From positions 124,001 to 188,000 of the forward strand of contig CAWGCJ010000002.1 in assembly GCA_963821095.1 (NCBI GenBank): DNA of 64,000 nt, written 5' to 3'. The number at the start of each line of letters is the position of its first letter. The stretch's first letter is position 1. The position numbers and the translations under genes are program-made. This document shows positions 36,797 through 46,238 of this stretch, piece after piece. The stretch is from CAVPHV01 sp963821095 (lineage in GTDB: Bacteria > Actinomycetota > Acidimicrobiia > Spongiisociales > UBA5794). The notes beneath the pieces were generated by a model that worked only from the letters and a program-made list of their open reading frames with translations, was not told where the DNA came from and ran no database searches.

Positions 36797-37414
36797 CTAG
36801 GGAGCCGACGTTGTCGTCGGGTAGCGGTACACATCCTCGGGTTTCTCTGGGAACCACGCACAGCCGAGCACCGCCTCGACGACCTCTTTCATTTCGCCCG
36901 GTATCCATGCATTGTCCGCGAAGACACCACGCTCGGCGGTGGCGTCGAGTTCCTCCTGGAATTCGACACAGACTTGCTTGCCTTCCGCGATGGCATCACG
37001 GTAGGCGGCCATCTCCACACTGTTGGAGAGTCTCACCCAGTCCGCCTCCGAGTCTTCTGCCGATCCCATCAGGGCTGCAAGGTCAGCCTCGACTGCAATG
37101 AACGTCGAATGCCAGTCGAAGATGAGGGAATGGAGTTCGGCAACCTGTTCGGGGGGATCAATCTCGTCAGCAGCTTGCTCGACCTCGATCCGGATCTCCT
37201 GAGCCTGTTCGAGACCCACCTGGACCGCCTGCGGAGTGAGATCGGTGATCTCTTCGGCCTGGGCGACTAGTTCCTCCGCACGCTCTGAGGCACGTTGTTC
37301 AATCGCGTTGATGCGTTCGACATACTCGGTTAGCGATATCTCGCCACCGCCACATCCGCACACCACTAGAGCGATGCACACAGCCAGAGGAACGAGTCGT
37401 TTGGCAATGATCAT
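36797..37414 (-). CDS. Putative lipoprotein with coiled-coil domain
   Basis: A 205-residue product from ATG 37414 (MIIAKRLVPLAVCIALVVCG). The hydrophobic stretch followed by VCGCGGGE gives a lipobox, so the Cys after CG would be lipidated and the protein held outside the membrane. Long helices follow (LTEYVERINAIEQRASERAE, GLEQAQEIRIEVEQAADEID). The end is YPTTTSAP. The function is unknown. It is divergent from the zincin gene, with which it shares a 117-bp upstream region. Confidence 0.7.
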   Translation of the reverse strand: MIIAKRLVPLAVCIALVVCGCGGGEISLTEYVERINAIEQRASERAEELVAQAEEITDLTPQAVQVGLEQAQEIRIEVEQAADEIDPPEQVAELHSLIFDWHSTFIAVEADLAALMGSAEDSEADWVRLSNSVEMAAYRDAIAEGKQVCVEFQEELDATAERGVFADNAWIPGEMKEVVEAVLGCAWFPEKPEDVYRYPTTTSAP

Positions 37415-37531
37415 CGTGTGACTCGCGACGATTCTCGGCTTGTGGGCTACCGACTCGATAGAGCACGACGTCACAAGACCACGCCGTTCGTAGCCTCAAT
37501 CAACCACGCCTCGACCCTAGGCTGGCGCCGC

Positions 37532-37948
37532 ATGGACTCGAGTATCGGACCACCGGGACGCCCGCCTCGGCGCCACACGCGGCGGCCGGCTCGGATCGGG
37601 CGGGACACCTTCGAGCGTTGGGTCGACGAAACCCTCGCCGAGCTCCCCGACTGGGTTGTGTCGCAGATCGACAACCTCCAGGTGGTCGTCGAGGACTGGC
37701 CGAGCGAGGCGGATGATCCCGACGGCACCGGGTTGCTCGGCCTCTACAACGGCATCTCGCTGCTCGAACGCGGGGTTGACTACTTCGGCGCCATGCCCGA
37801 CACCATCACCGTCTTCATGGGCCCCCACCTCGCCATGGGCCTCCCACCCGATGAACTGCGCGCCGAGGTGCGCCGCACCGTGTTGCACGAAATGGGCCAC
37901 CATCTCGGGATCGACGACGCTCGCCTCCACCAACTCGGATGGGACTAG
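37532..37948 (+). CDS. Small zincin-like metallopeptidase
   Basis: A 138-residue protein from ATG 37532 (MDSSIGPPGRPPRRHTRRPA). It has a basic N-terminus, then FERWVDETLAELPDWVV and the zinc motif RRTVLHEMGHHLGIDDARLH near the end (HExxH with the third ligand probably the aspartate in GIDD). Length and motif placement match the actinobacterial/proteobacterial zincin-like family PF06262, whose peptidase activity is unproven. There is no signal peptide. Confidence 0.85.
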   Translation: MDSSIGPPGRPPRRHTRRPARIGRDTFERWVDETLAELPDWVVSQIDNLQVVVEDWPSEADDPDGTGLLGLYNGISLLERGVDYFGAMPDTITVFMGPHLAMGLPPDELRAEVRRTVLHEMGHHLGIDDARLHQLGWD

Positions 37949-38215
37949 CGACCCACGCGGAATTCCTCATATCTAGCCCGCGAAAAGCCGATAACCTGAG
38001 GTATGCGTAGGGCACGATCAGACACCAACCACGATCCGTATCGCCGGTGCGAACAGCAATGCAATCACGACCTCGGTCGTGGGGTTTCCATCGCCGAGCT
38101 CCTCGGAATCGACGGCCCCTTCCCCGATCCCGTGCAGATCTTCGCGATGGATCGCCCCCGCTCCCGCAACCGCACCTTGGTGCGCCCCGGCTCCTGACGA
38201 GTCGGAATGTTGCAC

Positions 38216-38243
38216 GACCCGGGTTCAGCCCGGGGTCATTTTG
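38216..38243 (+). terminator. Hairpin before acyltransferase gene
   Basis: GACCCGGG-TTCAG-CCCGGGGTC (one bulged G) followed by ATTTT. It could terminate rightward transcription from the zincin gene. Confidence 0.5.
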
Positions 38244-38251
38244 GGACTGGT

Positions 38252-38281
38252 GCGACACGCTCCGGATCGATTTCCTAGAAT
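38252..38281 (+). promoter_or_regulatory. Candidate promoter for leaderless acyltransferase mRNA
   Basis: GCGACA (38252-38257), an 18-bp spacer and TAGAAT (38276-38281). The start GTG at 38289 lies seven bases after the -10 box with no ribosome binding site, consistent with a leaderless transcript. Confidence 0.45.
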
Positions 38282-38288
38282 CCGGGTC

Positions 38289-40676
38289 GTGGAGAGAGCG
38301 CCGGGAGCATTGCCGCTGAAGGCACAACCTGAATGGCCCACCGAACCGGGGCCGTATCTCTTCCTGCTCGAAGCCACCGGCCCCTTTGAGCGGCAACTCC
38401 TCAAGAAGTGGATCGAAGCCAACAGACCGGCCGACGTACCCGACGGCGACGTTCAGATTGCACTCCTCCCCCAGACCCGGCGCTCCCGCCGCAGCCGGTG
38501 GCGCAACGACCCCCGACTCGAGGCGTTCCTCACCACCGCCGACGACCCCCTTGTCATCCCGCTGCGGGTGATCTGGTTTCCTCGGGAGCGGGATGGTGAG
38601 CACGTGGTCGGGTGGCAGGATCTCATCCAACCCGGCGATCCGCGCGACCCCGACCCCATCCGTCAGCACGTCATCTATCGCAAGTCCCCTCAGCGTTGCG
38701 CCATCATTGCCGCAGATCCCCACCGGGCCCGCGAGGTTCGTGACGCCTGGGCCGATCCCGACGGGCGAGCCGCCCAAGATGGACTCAGCCTCGGCGAGTT
38801 CGCCGCCCAGGCCTCCTTGATGCTGCTCGAGGAACAGGAGCGCTCAATCCGCGGCAGCCGCTACAAGGTCCCCGCCTTCCCGCGGGAGAGTCTGTACGAG
38901 AGCCGTGCCTTTGCCCGCGGCGTAGCGAAGTACGCCAGGGAGGAGAACACCAGCTACGAGCGGATGGCGTGGCGGATGCGCCGCTACGTCAACGAGATCG
39001 CCGCGACCCACAGCCCCTATGTCATCGACCTGGTGGTCGGCGGCGTGCGCTACCTCTTCGATCAGGCCTACGTCGCACTCCACTACGACAAGGTGGAGCT
39101 CGACGCCCTCTACACCATGAGCGAGCGCTACCCGCTCGTCTTCCTCCCCTCCCACAAGACCAACTTCGACCACCTGGTCCTCATGTACGTTCTCCACCAG
39201 AACGGCCTGCCCCCCAACCACACCGCAGGCGGCATCAACATGAACTTCTTCCCCGTTGGGCCCTTCCTGCGCCGCAGCGGAGTGTTCTTCATCCGACGCG
39301 AGTTCCGCGACAACGAGCCGTACAAGTTCGTCTTGCGCAGCTACATCGACTATCTCCTGGAGCGACGGTTCCCCCTCGAGTGGTTCATCGAGGGAGGTCG
39401 TTCCCGCTCCGGCAAGATGCGCCCACCCCGCTACGGCATGCTCGCCTACGTCGTCGAGTCCTTCCAACGTGGTTCAGCCGAAGACGTCATCCTGCTACCC
39501 GTGTCGCTCGCCTACGACCAGATTCAAGAGGTCGGCAGCTACGCCGCCGAGCAAACCGGCGGGGCGAAAGAGCGGGAGAGCCTCAGCTGGATGATCAAGG
39601 TGATCAAGAGCCTGCGCATCGGGTACGGCACCGCCCACGTCCGCTTCGGAGCCCCGATCTCGCTCCGGACTTTCCTCGCGGAGAACGACGTCACACCTGC
39701 CGACCTGGCGGACACACGCCGGCCGGCCATCCCCAAGCTCGCCTTCGAGATCGCAACGCGCATCAATGAGGCGACGCCCATCACGCCGATCTCGCTGGTC
39801 ACGCTCGCACTCCTGGCCGCGGGTGATCGAGCCCACACCCTCGACGAAGTCATGCAGACGCTGGAGCCGTTCATCGACTACGTCACCGTCCGCAGCCTTC
39901 CGGTCACGGCCAAGTTCTCCGTCGACGACCGTGAAATGGTGGAGCGTGCTCTCCACGAGCTCAGCGAACACGGCGTTGTCGTCATCCATGAGGCCGCCAC
40001 CGACACGCTGTACGAGATCGGACCAAAACAACATCTCGCTGCGGCGTACTACCGCAACACGATCATCCATTTCTTCGTCAACTCCGCCATCGTTGAAATG
40101 GCCTTACTCAAGGCCGAAGAGTCGAACGTGGCCGACCTGGTCCGGGTGGTGATCGAGGAGGCCTTCAACCTGCGCGACCTTCTCAAGTTCGAGTTCTTCT
40201 TCGCCGAGCGCGATGAGTTCGAGCGCCAGATCCGATCAGAACTGGCACTGATCGAACCGGCCTGGAAACAGCGCCTCGCTGATGGCGACGCACGGGCGGT
40301 GTTGGTGGCGACACGACCATTCGAGGCTCCAGCCGTGCTGGCGCCGTTCCTCGAGGCCTATCGGGTCGTTGGGGACATCGTCGAACGTGACGCCTACCAA
40401 TCGACGATCGACGTCGACGAACTCGAGAGCGAGGCGCTGGCGCTCGGCAAGCAGTACCTGCTCCAGGGCAAGCTGACCAGCCTCGAGTCGGTCTCATCGG
40501 TGGTGTTCGAGTCTGCCGTCAAACTCGCCGTCAACCGAGGCCTGTGCGTCTCGAGCCCCGACATGGTCCAGCGCCGACTGGCCTTCGCCGGGGAACTGCG
40601 AACCCTGGTCCGCCGTCTCGACACACTGGCAGCCACCGACGCCGCTACCGACGCCGGAGTGCTCGAACTTGAGTGA
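38289..40676 (+). CDS. plsB: Glycerol-3-phosphate acyltransferase (PlsB-like)
   Basis: About 795 residues from GTG 38289. The acyltransferase block shows FLPSHKTNFDHLVLMYVLHQ (HX4D, His near residue 288), GGINMNFFPVGPFLRRSGVF, FIRREFRDN and WFIEGGRSRSGKMRPPRYGM. These are the four motifs of PlsB/GPAT enzymes, which acylate sn-glycerol-3-phosphate at position 1 to start phospholipid synthesis. A large C-terminal region follows, as in PlsB. No transmembrane helix is obvious, so it is a peripheral membrane protein. The start is chosen from the promoter; the frame is open farther upstream but looks non-coding. Confidence 0.88.
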   Translation: MERAPGALPLKAQPEWPTEPGPYLFLLEATGPFERQLLKKWIEANRPADVPDGDVQIALLPQTRRSRRSRWRNDPRLEAFLTTADDPLVIPLRVIWFPRERDGEHVVGWQDLIQPGDPRDPDPIRQHVIYRKSPQRCAIIAADPHRAREVRDAWADPDGRAAQDGLSLGEFAAQASLMLLEEQERSIRGSRYKVPAFPRESLYESRAFARGVAKYAREENTSYERMAWRMRRYVNEIAATHSPYVIDLVVGGVRYLFDQAYVALHYDKVELDALYTMSERYPLVFLPSHKTNFDHLVLMYVLHQNGLPPNHTAGGINMNFFPVGPFLRRSGVFFIRREFRDNEPYKFVLRSYIDYLLERRFPLEWFIEGGRSRSGKMRPPRYGMLAYVVESFQRGSAEDVILLPVSLAYDQIQEVGSYAAEQTGGAKERESLSWMIKVIKSLRIGYGTAHVRFGAPISLRTFLAENDVTPADLADTRRPAIPKLAFEIATRINEATPITPISLVTLALLAAGDRAHTLDEVMQTLEPFIDYVTVRSLPVTAKFSVDDREMVERALHELSEHGVVVIHEAATDTLYEIGPKQHLAAAYYRNTIIHFFVNSAIVEMALLKAEESNVADLVRVVIEEAFNLRDLLKFEFFFAERDEFERQIRSELALIEPAWKQRLADGDARAVLVATRPFEAPAVLAPFLEAYRVVGDIVERDAYQSTIDVDELESEALALGKQYLLQGKLTSLESVSSVVFESAVKLAVNRGLCVSSPDMVQRRLAFAGELRTLVRRLDTLAATDAATDAGVLELE

Positions 40677-40704
40677 CTAGTTGCGAATGGCACGATGTAA
40701 CTAG

Positions 40705-40732
40705 TTGACTACGTAACGTAATCTGTTATACA
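40705..40732 (+). promoter_or_regulatory. Promoter of the DivIVA-like gene
   Basis: TTGACT (40705-40710), a 16-bp spacer and TATACA (40727-40732) in a locally AT-rich stretch. ACTAGTTG is repeated just upstream (40676 and 40700, 24 bp apart), possibly a regulator site. Confidence 0.6.
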
Positions 40733-40791
40733 CTCTCGGTGGGCACAAGGTAGGAAAGGCACACGAGGGCAACGTCAGAGGTGTGCAGTCT

Positions 40792-42033
40792 ATGAGTGCC
40801 GACCAAAGAAATGACTTCTCCGTTGTTCGGCGCGGTTACGACCCCGAACAAGTCAAGGCCTACATCGCGGAACGCGACCTCGAGTGGGAGAGCAAGCTCA
40901 CCGGCACCGCCGAGTACATCGACAAGATCGAGGCTCAACTCGCCGAGGCCAAGTCGCGCGAGGAAGCCGTTCACCTGACCCTTGTCGCCGCCACCAAGAC
41001 CAAAGAGGAACTGCTCGAGTCGGCAAAGCGCCAACTCGAGGATGCCAAGGTCGAGGCTCAAGAGCAGGCAACCAAGATCCTGGCAGACGCCAAGCGCGAG
41101 GCGTTCCAAATGGTCACCCAATCCACCCAGGACGCCGAGCGAGCGATCGAAGAAGCCAGGGCCGAGGTGGAACAAATCCGCAACGAGACTGGATCGCTCA
41201 ACGAGAACGCCCGGGGCGAAGCCGAGGAGATCACGGCACACGCCCAGCGGGACGCCGACCGCATCCTCGCCGAGGCGCGCAATGAGGCGGAAACGACGCT
41301 CGCCAACGCCAGAAGCGAAGCGCTTTCCATGCTCGCGGAGATCAAGGAAGAGTCCGAGCGAATGGTTGCCGAGCGCGATCGGGAGCTCGAGCGCATCCGG
41401 GCCGCCGCCGACAGCGAGGCCTCGATGACGACTGAACGCCTCCAGCATCTCAAGACGGTGGCGGCCGACCTCGAAGAGCGCCTCCGTCTCCTGGCCTCAG
41501 GAGCGTTCGACGAAGCCGCTGCCATCAACGCCACTCTCCAACATGAATTCACTGAAGATCCCCGGCTGGAACAGGTGATCCACCAGTCGGAGGCTCATTC
41601 GACCGAACAAGCCGCAGCGCCCATCGCCACGGAGGAGATGGAACCATCCGTCGTCGTGGCCGATGTTGCGGCACCGGCAACGGTTGAGGTCAACGTGCCA
41701 ACTGCTGAGGAGACCACCGTCCAGGTGATCGTTGATGCAGACGACGAGGGGCACGAGAGGGCTGAGGCCCAGGTTGAGCCTGAAGAGCAAGCTGCCGCAC
41801 CCATGAGTGAGGCGGACGTTGACCGAGCGGATCTCGAGGCCGATGCGGCCCGGGCTCCTCGCGGTTCGTTCTACTCACGGCGCTCGGCCCGACTCCCTCG
41901 TATCGGAGCCGACGCCGCCAGCGGTGCGCTTGCGGCGGTAAGTGCAATGCGAGCCCGAGCCCGGGAGGAGTCCGATTTGGACTCCGAAGGGGAACCGGAC
42001 AACTCCGGAGATCTCGCGATGCAGACCGCCTAA
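40792..42033 (+). CDS. DivIVA-domain coiled-coil protein
   Basis: A 413-residue protein starting MSADQRNDFSVVRRGYDPEQ at 40792, with AGAGG upstream; GTG 40783 is less likely. FSVVRRGYDPEQVKAYIAER is a DivIVA-type membrane-curvature-binding N-terminus. Residues about 40-240 are an almost continuous coiled coil of E/A/R/K heptads. The C-terminal 150 residues are acidic and low complexity, ending in a basic patch (RGSFYSRRSARLPRIG). Proteins of this kind organise poles, septa or peptidoglycan synthesis in actinobacteria. It is monocistronic, ending at a strong terminator. Confidence 0.82.
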   Translation: MSADQRNDFSVVRRGYDPEQVKAYIAERDLEWESKLTGTAEYIDKIEAQLAEAKSREEAVHLTLVAATKTKEELLESAKRQLEDAKVEAQEQATKILADAKREAFQMVTQSTQDAERAIEEARAEVEQIRNETGSLNENARGEAEEITAHAQRDADRILAEARNEAETTLANARSEALSMLAEIKEESERMVAERDRELERIRAAADSEASMTTERLQHLKTVAADLEERLRLLASGAFDEAAAINATLQHEFTEDPRLEQVIHQSEAHSTEQAAAPIATEEMEPSVVVADVAAPATVEVNVPTAEETTVQVIVDADDEGHERAEAQVEPEEQAAAPMSEADVDRADLEADAARAPRGSFYSRRSARLPRIGADAASGALAAVSAMRARAREESDLDSEGEPDNSGDLAMQTA

Positions 42034-42111
42034 GTTCGACGAGAGCGGGTGCCCTCGAAAACGGCCCGCACGCGCACGGCTGCACGACCGCCCCGCACTC
42101 GTCGTAATAGC

Positions 42112-42139
42112 GATGGCCCCCTCCTCGGAGGGGGCCATC
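42112..42139. terminator. Bidirectional terminator
   Basis: GATGGCCCCCTC-CTCG-GAGGGGGCCATC is a perfect 12-bp stem between the convergent DivIVA-like and NfuA-like genes. Confidence 0.8.
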
Positions 42140-42166
42140 GTGCATTCTGAACTGTCGCTTTGAACC

Positions 42167-42790
42167 TCAGGCGTAGAACGGATCCGTACCCGACGCGTGA
42201 TCGGTCACGTCGACGACTTCGGTCACCTCAGGGATGTGATGCAAGATTGCGGTCTCGATCCCCTGGCGCAGTGTCATGGCCGCCAGTCCGCAGCCTTGGC
42301 AGCCGCCACCCAGTTCGAGGTGCGCCGTCCCACCGTCGATGCCTGCCAGGGCCGCATAGCCCCCGTGCATCGCAATCGCCGGGTTGATCTGTTCGTCGAG
42401 AAGCTGACGGACCCGTTCCTCGACGGAGCCGGTCAGTTCGAGTTCGGGCATGTCCTCGCCGTCCATGCTCGGTGTTGCCGGGTTCGGATTGCGCAGGACG
42501 AGGCCGGGCGCTTCGGGATCGCTCGAGATGTCGAGGACCGAACCGCGCAGGTTGTCCACGCTCGCTTCCGCGATCGCAACGGGCAGATCGCCGTGGTGCT
42601 CGATGTGGTCGGATTCGTCGACGTCAGCGTCGCGCAGGAAGGCCGTTTCGTACACAAAGCCCTGCGGCCCAACGCCGGCGATCCGCAAACCCAGATGCAG
42701 GTCTGGGATCGCCTCTTGCTCGCGCAAGGCAACGATCTGCTCGAGGGCGGTGTCGCTGATAGAGATGACGTGGTCAGTAGCAGTAGTCAT
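42167..42790 (-). CDS. nfuA: NfuA-like Fe-S cluster carrier
   Basis: A 207-residue protein MTTATDHVISISDTALEQIV. The N-terminal half has the HesB/IscA-like fold without its three cysteines, as in NfuA. The C-terminal half is the NifU-C/Nfu domain with INPAIAMHGGYAALAGIDGG and the cluster-binding CxxC in LGGGCQGCGLAAMTL. Such proteins carry [4Fe-4S] clusters to apo-enzymes in the cytoplasm. It might serve the radical SAM maturase among others, but no linkage is shown. The next upstream gene (FadD) is on the same strand, 66 bp away. Confidence 0.88.
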   Translation of the reverse strand: MTTATDHVISISDTALEQIVALREQEAIPDLHLGLRIAGVGPQGFVYETAFLRDADVDESDHIEHHGDLPVAIAEASVDNLRGSVLDISSDPEAPGLVLRNPNPATPSMDGEDMPELELTGSVEERVRQLLDEQINPAIAMHGGYAALAGIDGGTAHLELGGGCQGCGLAAMTLRQGIETAILHHIPEVTEVVDVTDHASGTDPFYA

Positions 42791-42856
42791 ATGAACGAGA
42801 TGCTACCGGCACCTTCGCCACTAGCGCGTTCGATTCTCTGGCCTTGCAGCAGGGTG

Positions 42857-44629
42857 TCAGTCCGCGTACATCGACTCGATCTCGGTCGAGAAGTGCTCGG
42901 TGACCTTGTTGCGCTTCACCTTCAAGGTCGGCGTCAGTTCGCCTCCCTCGATGGACAGCTCTCGGGGCAGCACCGTGAACTTCTTGATCTGCTCCACCCT
43001 GGCGTAGTTGGCGTTCATCGCATCGATTGCCTGCTGGATCTCCGCCCGAATCTCAGGAGACTCGTGGGGATCCTCGTCGAGCCCACGGTCGGCCAGGTAC
43101 TTGTCCGCGGCCTCTGGATCGAGCGATACGAGCACCGAGAGGAACTTGCGCCGATCACCGATCACGACGGCTTCCGACACAAGGTCCAGGTTCTTCAGGG
43201 CGGACTCCATCGGGATCGGGGCGACGTTCTTGCCGCCTGCCGTGATGATGATGTCCTTCTTGCGACCTGTGATGTACAGGTACCCGTCATCATCAAATTC
43301 GCCGAGGTCTCCCGAGTGCAGCCAGCCGTCGATCAGTGTTTCCGCCGTTGCCGCCTCGTCCTTGTAGTACCCCATGAAGACGTTGCGGCCCCTGACCAGG
43401 ATCTCACCGTCGTCGGCGATCTTGACTTCTACGCCCGGATAGGCCGGACCCACGGACGCAAACTTGGTGCGGCCGGGTACGGTCATGGCAGTGGGACCGG
43501 TGTCCTCGGATTGACCGTAGACCTCGTTGATCACCACAAACACGCTGAAGAACTCCTTGATGTCGATCGACAGCGGAGCTGCCGCCGTCACCAGGACTCG
43601 CCCGTTCTTGAGGCCGATCGCCTCACGGACCTTGCCGAGCACCAACCGATCGGCCACTGCCTCCTGCGCCGCCAGGACCCCAGACGGCTTGCTGCCTTTG
43701 TTGCGCAGCGCGTTCGCCTTGCGCCCTACGTCCATCGCCCATGCGGCGATCTTCGCCTTGGCCCCTTCGGTTTGTGCCAGTTGCGCGGTCACGCCTGCAT
43801 AGAACTTCTCCCACACCCGGGGCACTGCGGCAAACACCGTGGGCTGAACCTCTTTGAGGTTGTCGGCGAGGTCATCGATCGACACCGCGTAGTAGACGGC
43901 ACTTCCAACCGAGGTGGGAATGTGGATGGTGAACATCTGCTCCGCAATGTGCGACAACGGCAGATAGGAGATATTGGAATCGCTCGACGACAGCCCGAAG
44001 GCGGCCACCCCTTGGGACGCCGTCCAGGCAAGATTGTCGTGGCTGAGCATCACGGCCTTTGGCGGTCCCGTGGTTCCCGAGGTGTAGATGAGGGTGGCCG
44101 GCTGATCCAGTTCGAGCGCGTCAACCCTCGCCGCGAACTCCTCGTCACTGACGTCGGCTCCCTTGGCCACGAACTCATCCCACGCGAGCACCAGATCATC
44201 ATCGATACTCGCGGCGCCCTTCATCATCACGACCTGACGAAGACTCGGGACTTGCTCCCGGATCACGTCGATCTTGTTCCATTGGCCCTCGTCCTCGGCC
44301 AGCAACACCACCGCCTCGGCGTGGGAGATGATGTACTTGCACTCTTCAGGTGAGTTGGTCGTGTAGATGCCCGCAGGAACGGCCCCAATGGCCATCGCGG
44401 CGACGTCCATGATCACCCACTCGGGCCGGTTGAAGCCGAGGATGGTGACCTTGTCTCCCACCCCGACACCCAGCGCCATCAACGCCTTTGCGGCATCCGT
44501 CACTTCTTGGGCATACGTCGCCCACGACACCGGGTTCCATCCACCCGACCCCCGGACGTAGTAGGCAGGCTTGTCGGCCTTGCGTGATCCGTTGTCCAAT
44601 ACCTTCTGGGGAATGGTCTCCACCGGCAC
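42857..44629 (-). CDS. fadD: Long-chain fatty acyl-CoA synthetase (FadD15 type)
   Basis: A 590-residue protein from GTG 44629 (MPVETIPQKVLDNGSRKADK), with GGAGGGA upstream. The adenylate-forming family signature is LIYTSGTTGPPKAVMLSHDN, followed by ISYLPLSHIAEQM, INEVYGQSEDTG and GWLHSGDLGEFDDDGYLYIT GRKKD-type hinge elements. The C-terminal lysine lies in GELTPTLKVKRN. It activates fatty acids to acyl-AMP and then acyl-CoA, feeding the PlsB-type enzyme or beta-oxidation. It is divergent from malQ. Confidence 0.93.
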   Translation of the reverse strand: MPVETIPQKVLDNGSRKADKPAYYVRGSGGWNPVSWATYAQEVTDAAKALMALGVGVGDKVTILGFNRPEWVIMDVAAMAIGAVPAGIYTTNSPEECKYIISHAEAVVLLAEDEGQWNKIDVIREQVPSLRQVVMMKGAASIDDDLVLAWDEFVAKGADVSDEEFAARVDALELDQPATLIYTSGTTGPPKAVMLSHDNLAWTASQGVAAFGLSSSDSNISYLPLSHIAEQMFTIHIPTSVGSAVYYAVSIDDLADNLKEVQPTVFAAVPRVWEKFYAGVTAQLAQTEGAKAKIAAWAMDVGRKANALRNKGSKPSGVLAAQEAVADRLVLGKVREAIGLKNGRVLVTAAAPLSIDIKEFFSVFVVINEVYGQSEDTGPTAMTVPGRTKFASVGPAYPGVEVKIADDGEILVRGRNVFMGYYKDEAATAETLIDGWLHSGDLGEFDDDGYLYITGRKKDIIITAGGKNVAPIPMESALKNLDLVSEAVVIGDRRKFLSVLVSLDPEAADKYLADRGLDEDPHESPEIRAEIQQAIDAMNANYARVEQIKKFTVLPRELSIEGGELTPTLKVKRNKVTEHFSTEIESMYAD

Positions 44630-44730
44630 AGTCGCTCCCTCCTCGATTGCGAACGTCCTTGACTGTAGCCACCGTGCCGTGCGAGTTCAGGCTGGATGCC
44701 ACGCCGTTCCGCGGCTTGAATGGCCCATCC

Positions 44731-46230
44731 ATGGAACATATCCACTTCAGCCAACGCGCCAGCGGGATCCTGCTGCATCCGACCAGCCTCCGCAGCGAAT
44801 TCGGAATCGGCGACCTCGGTCCGTCGGCGCATGATTGGGTCGACTTCGTCGCCGGCACCGGAACCAAGCTCTGGCAGATCCTGCCCCTCGGCCCAACAGG
44901 GTACGGCGACTCGCCCTATCAGTGCTTCTCGACCTTCGCTGGCAACCCCTACCTCATCAGCCCCACCCTGCTGCTCGCCGACGGCCTCATCACCCAGGCC
45001 GACATCGACGCCTATCCAGAGTTGCCAAGCGACTACGTCGACTTCGGACCCTTGATCACCGCCAAGCTGGAACTCCTCGACGCCGCCTTCGCTCGTTTCC
45101 AATCCGTGGGAGTTGGTGACCTCCGTGACGAATACGAGATCTTCCGCGTCGAACATACCTCCTGGCTTGATGACTTCAGCCTCTTCATGGCCTTGAAAGA
45201 CAGCCACGGGGGACGGCCCTGGACCGAATGGGAGCGGCCGCTGCGGGTATTCGAGCCCGCGGCGGTTGCTGCGGCCCGCACCACCTTGGCCGGCGACATC
45301 GACCGCCACGCCTTCCGACAATTCATCTTCTTCCGCCAATGGATGTCGCTACGGCAGCACGCCAACCGCAGCGGCGTCGCCATCGTCGGCGACATCCCCA
45401 TCTACGTTGCCTCAGACTCCGCCGACGTGTGGGCCAACCAACGTCGCTTCCTGCTGGACTCTGAGGGTCGATCAACCTACGTCGCCGGCGTTCCGCCCGA
45501 CTATTTCTCGGCAACGGGCCAACTCTGGGGCAATCCGTTGTACGACTGGGACGAACAGGCCGCTGAGGGCTACGTCTGGTGGATCGAGCGAATCCGGGCA
45601 ACGCTGGCGATGGTCGACATCGTGCGAATCGACCATTTCCGCGCGTTCGCCGACTACTGGGAAATCCCCGCTACCGCTCCCACCGCCGAAACGGGCCGCT
45701 GGCTCGACGGCCCAGGTGAAGCGTTCTTCAACGCCGTGAAGGACTCACTCGGTCAGCTGCCGATCATCGCCGAGGATCTCGGCGAACTCTCCCCTGCGGT
45801 CCCGGCCCTGCGAGATCGCCTCGAACTTCCCGGCATGAAGATCTTCCAATTCGGGTTCGACGACGACGAATCACACCCGTTCCTGCCCCACAACTATCCG
45901 GAGCGTTGCGTGGCGTATACCGGAACCCACGACAATCAGACGGTCAACGGTTGGTGGGCCACCGCCACCGATGCCGAACGCGAACTGGCGATCCGCTACT
46001 TGGAATGGGATGGCTCGTACCCGGCTCCGCGTTTCCTGGAGGCGGTGTGGGCTTCACGGGCGATGTTTGCAGTGGCTCCGCTACAGGACTTCCTCGGGCT
46101 CGACGATCGCTCCCGCATGAATACCCCGGGGACGACAGGTGGCAATTGGACGTGGCGCATCCCGGCCGGCGCCCTGTCCCCCCAACTCGCAGAGTCGATC
46201 TCAGACCTCAACGCTCGTCACGACCGCTGA
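44731..46230 (+). CDS. malQ: 4-alpha-glucanotransferase
   Basis: A 499-residue protein from ATG 44731 (MEHIHFSQRASGILLHPTSL). GH77 features in order are GPTGYGDSPYQCFSTFAGNP, PIYVASDSADVWANQR, MVDIVRIDHFRAFADYWEIP (nucleophile Asp in RIDHFR), LPIIAEDLGELSP (acid/base Glu) and VAYTGTHDNQTVNGWW. It transfers alpha-1,4-glucan segments in glycogen and maltodextrin metabolism. Length and motifs are normal. It is convergent with the small gene at 46239, only eight bases apart. Confidence 0.95.
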   Translation: MEHIHFSQRASGILLHPTSLRSEFGIGDLGPSAHDWVDFVAGTGTKLWQILPLGPTGYGDSPYQCFSTFAGNPYLISPTLLLADGLITQADIDAYPELPSDYVDFGPLITAKLELLDAAFARFQSVGVGDLRDEYEIFRVEHTSWLDDFSLFMALKDSHGGRPWTEWERPLRVFEPAAVAAARTTLAGDIDRHAFRQFIFFRQWMSLRQHANRSGVAIVGDIPIYVASDSADVWANQRRFLLDSEGRSTYVAGVPPDYFSATGQLWGNPLYDWDEQAAEGYVWWIERIRATLAMVDIVRIDHFRAFADYWEIPATAPTAETGRWLDGPGEAFFNAVKDSLGQLPIIAEDLGELSPAVPALRDRLELPGMKIFQFGFDDDESHPFLPHNYPERCVAYTGTHDNQTVNGWWATATDAERELAIRYLEWDGSYPAPRFLEAVWASRAMFAVAPLQDFLGLDDRSRMNTPGTTGGNWTWRIPAGALSPQLAESISDLNARHDR

Positions 46231-46238
46231 TTGGTCGG

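Noticed and set aside
38003..38215. Short frames on both strands before the acyltransferase gene
   Set aside because: Neither has a convincing start, domain or composition, and they overlap each other; left unannotated.
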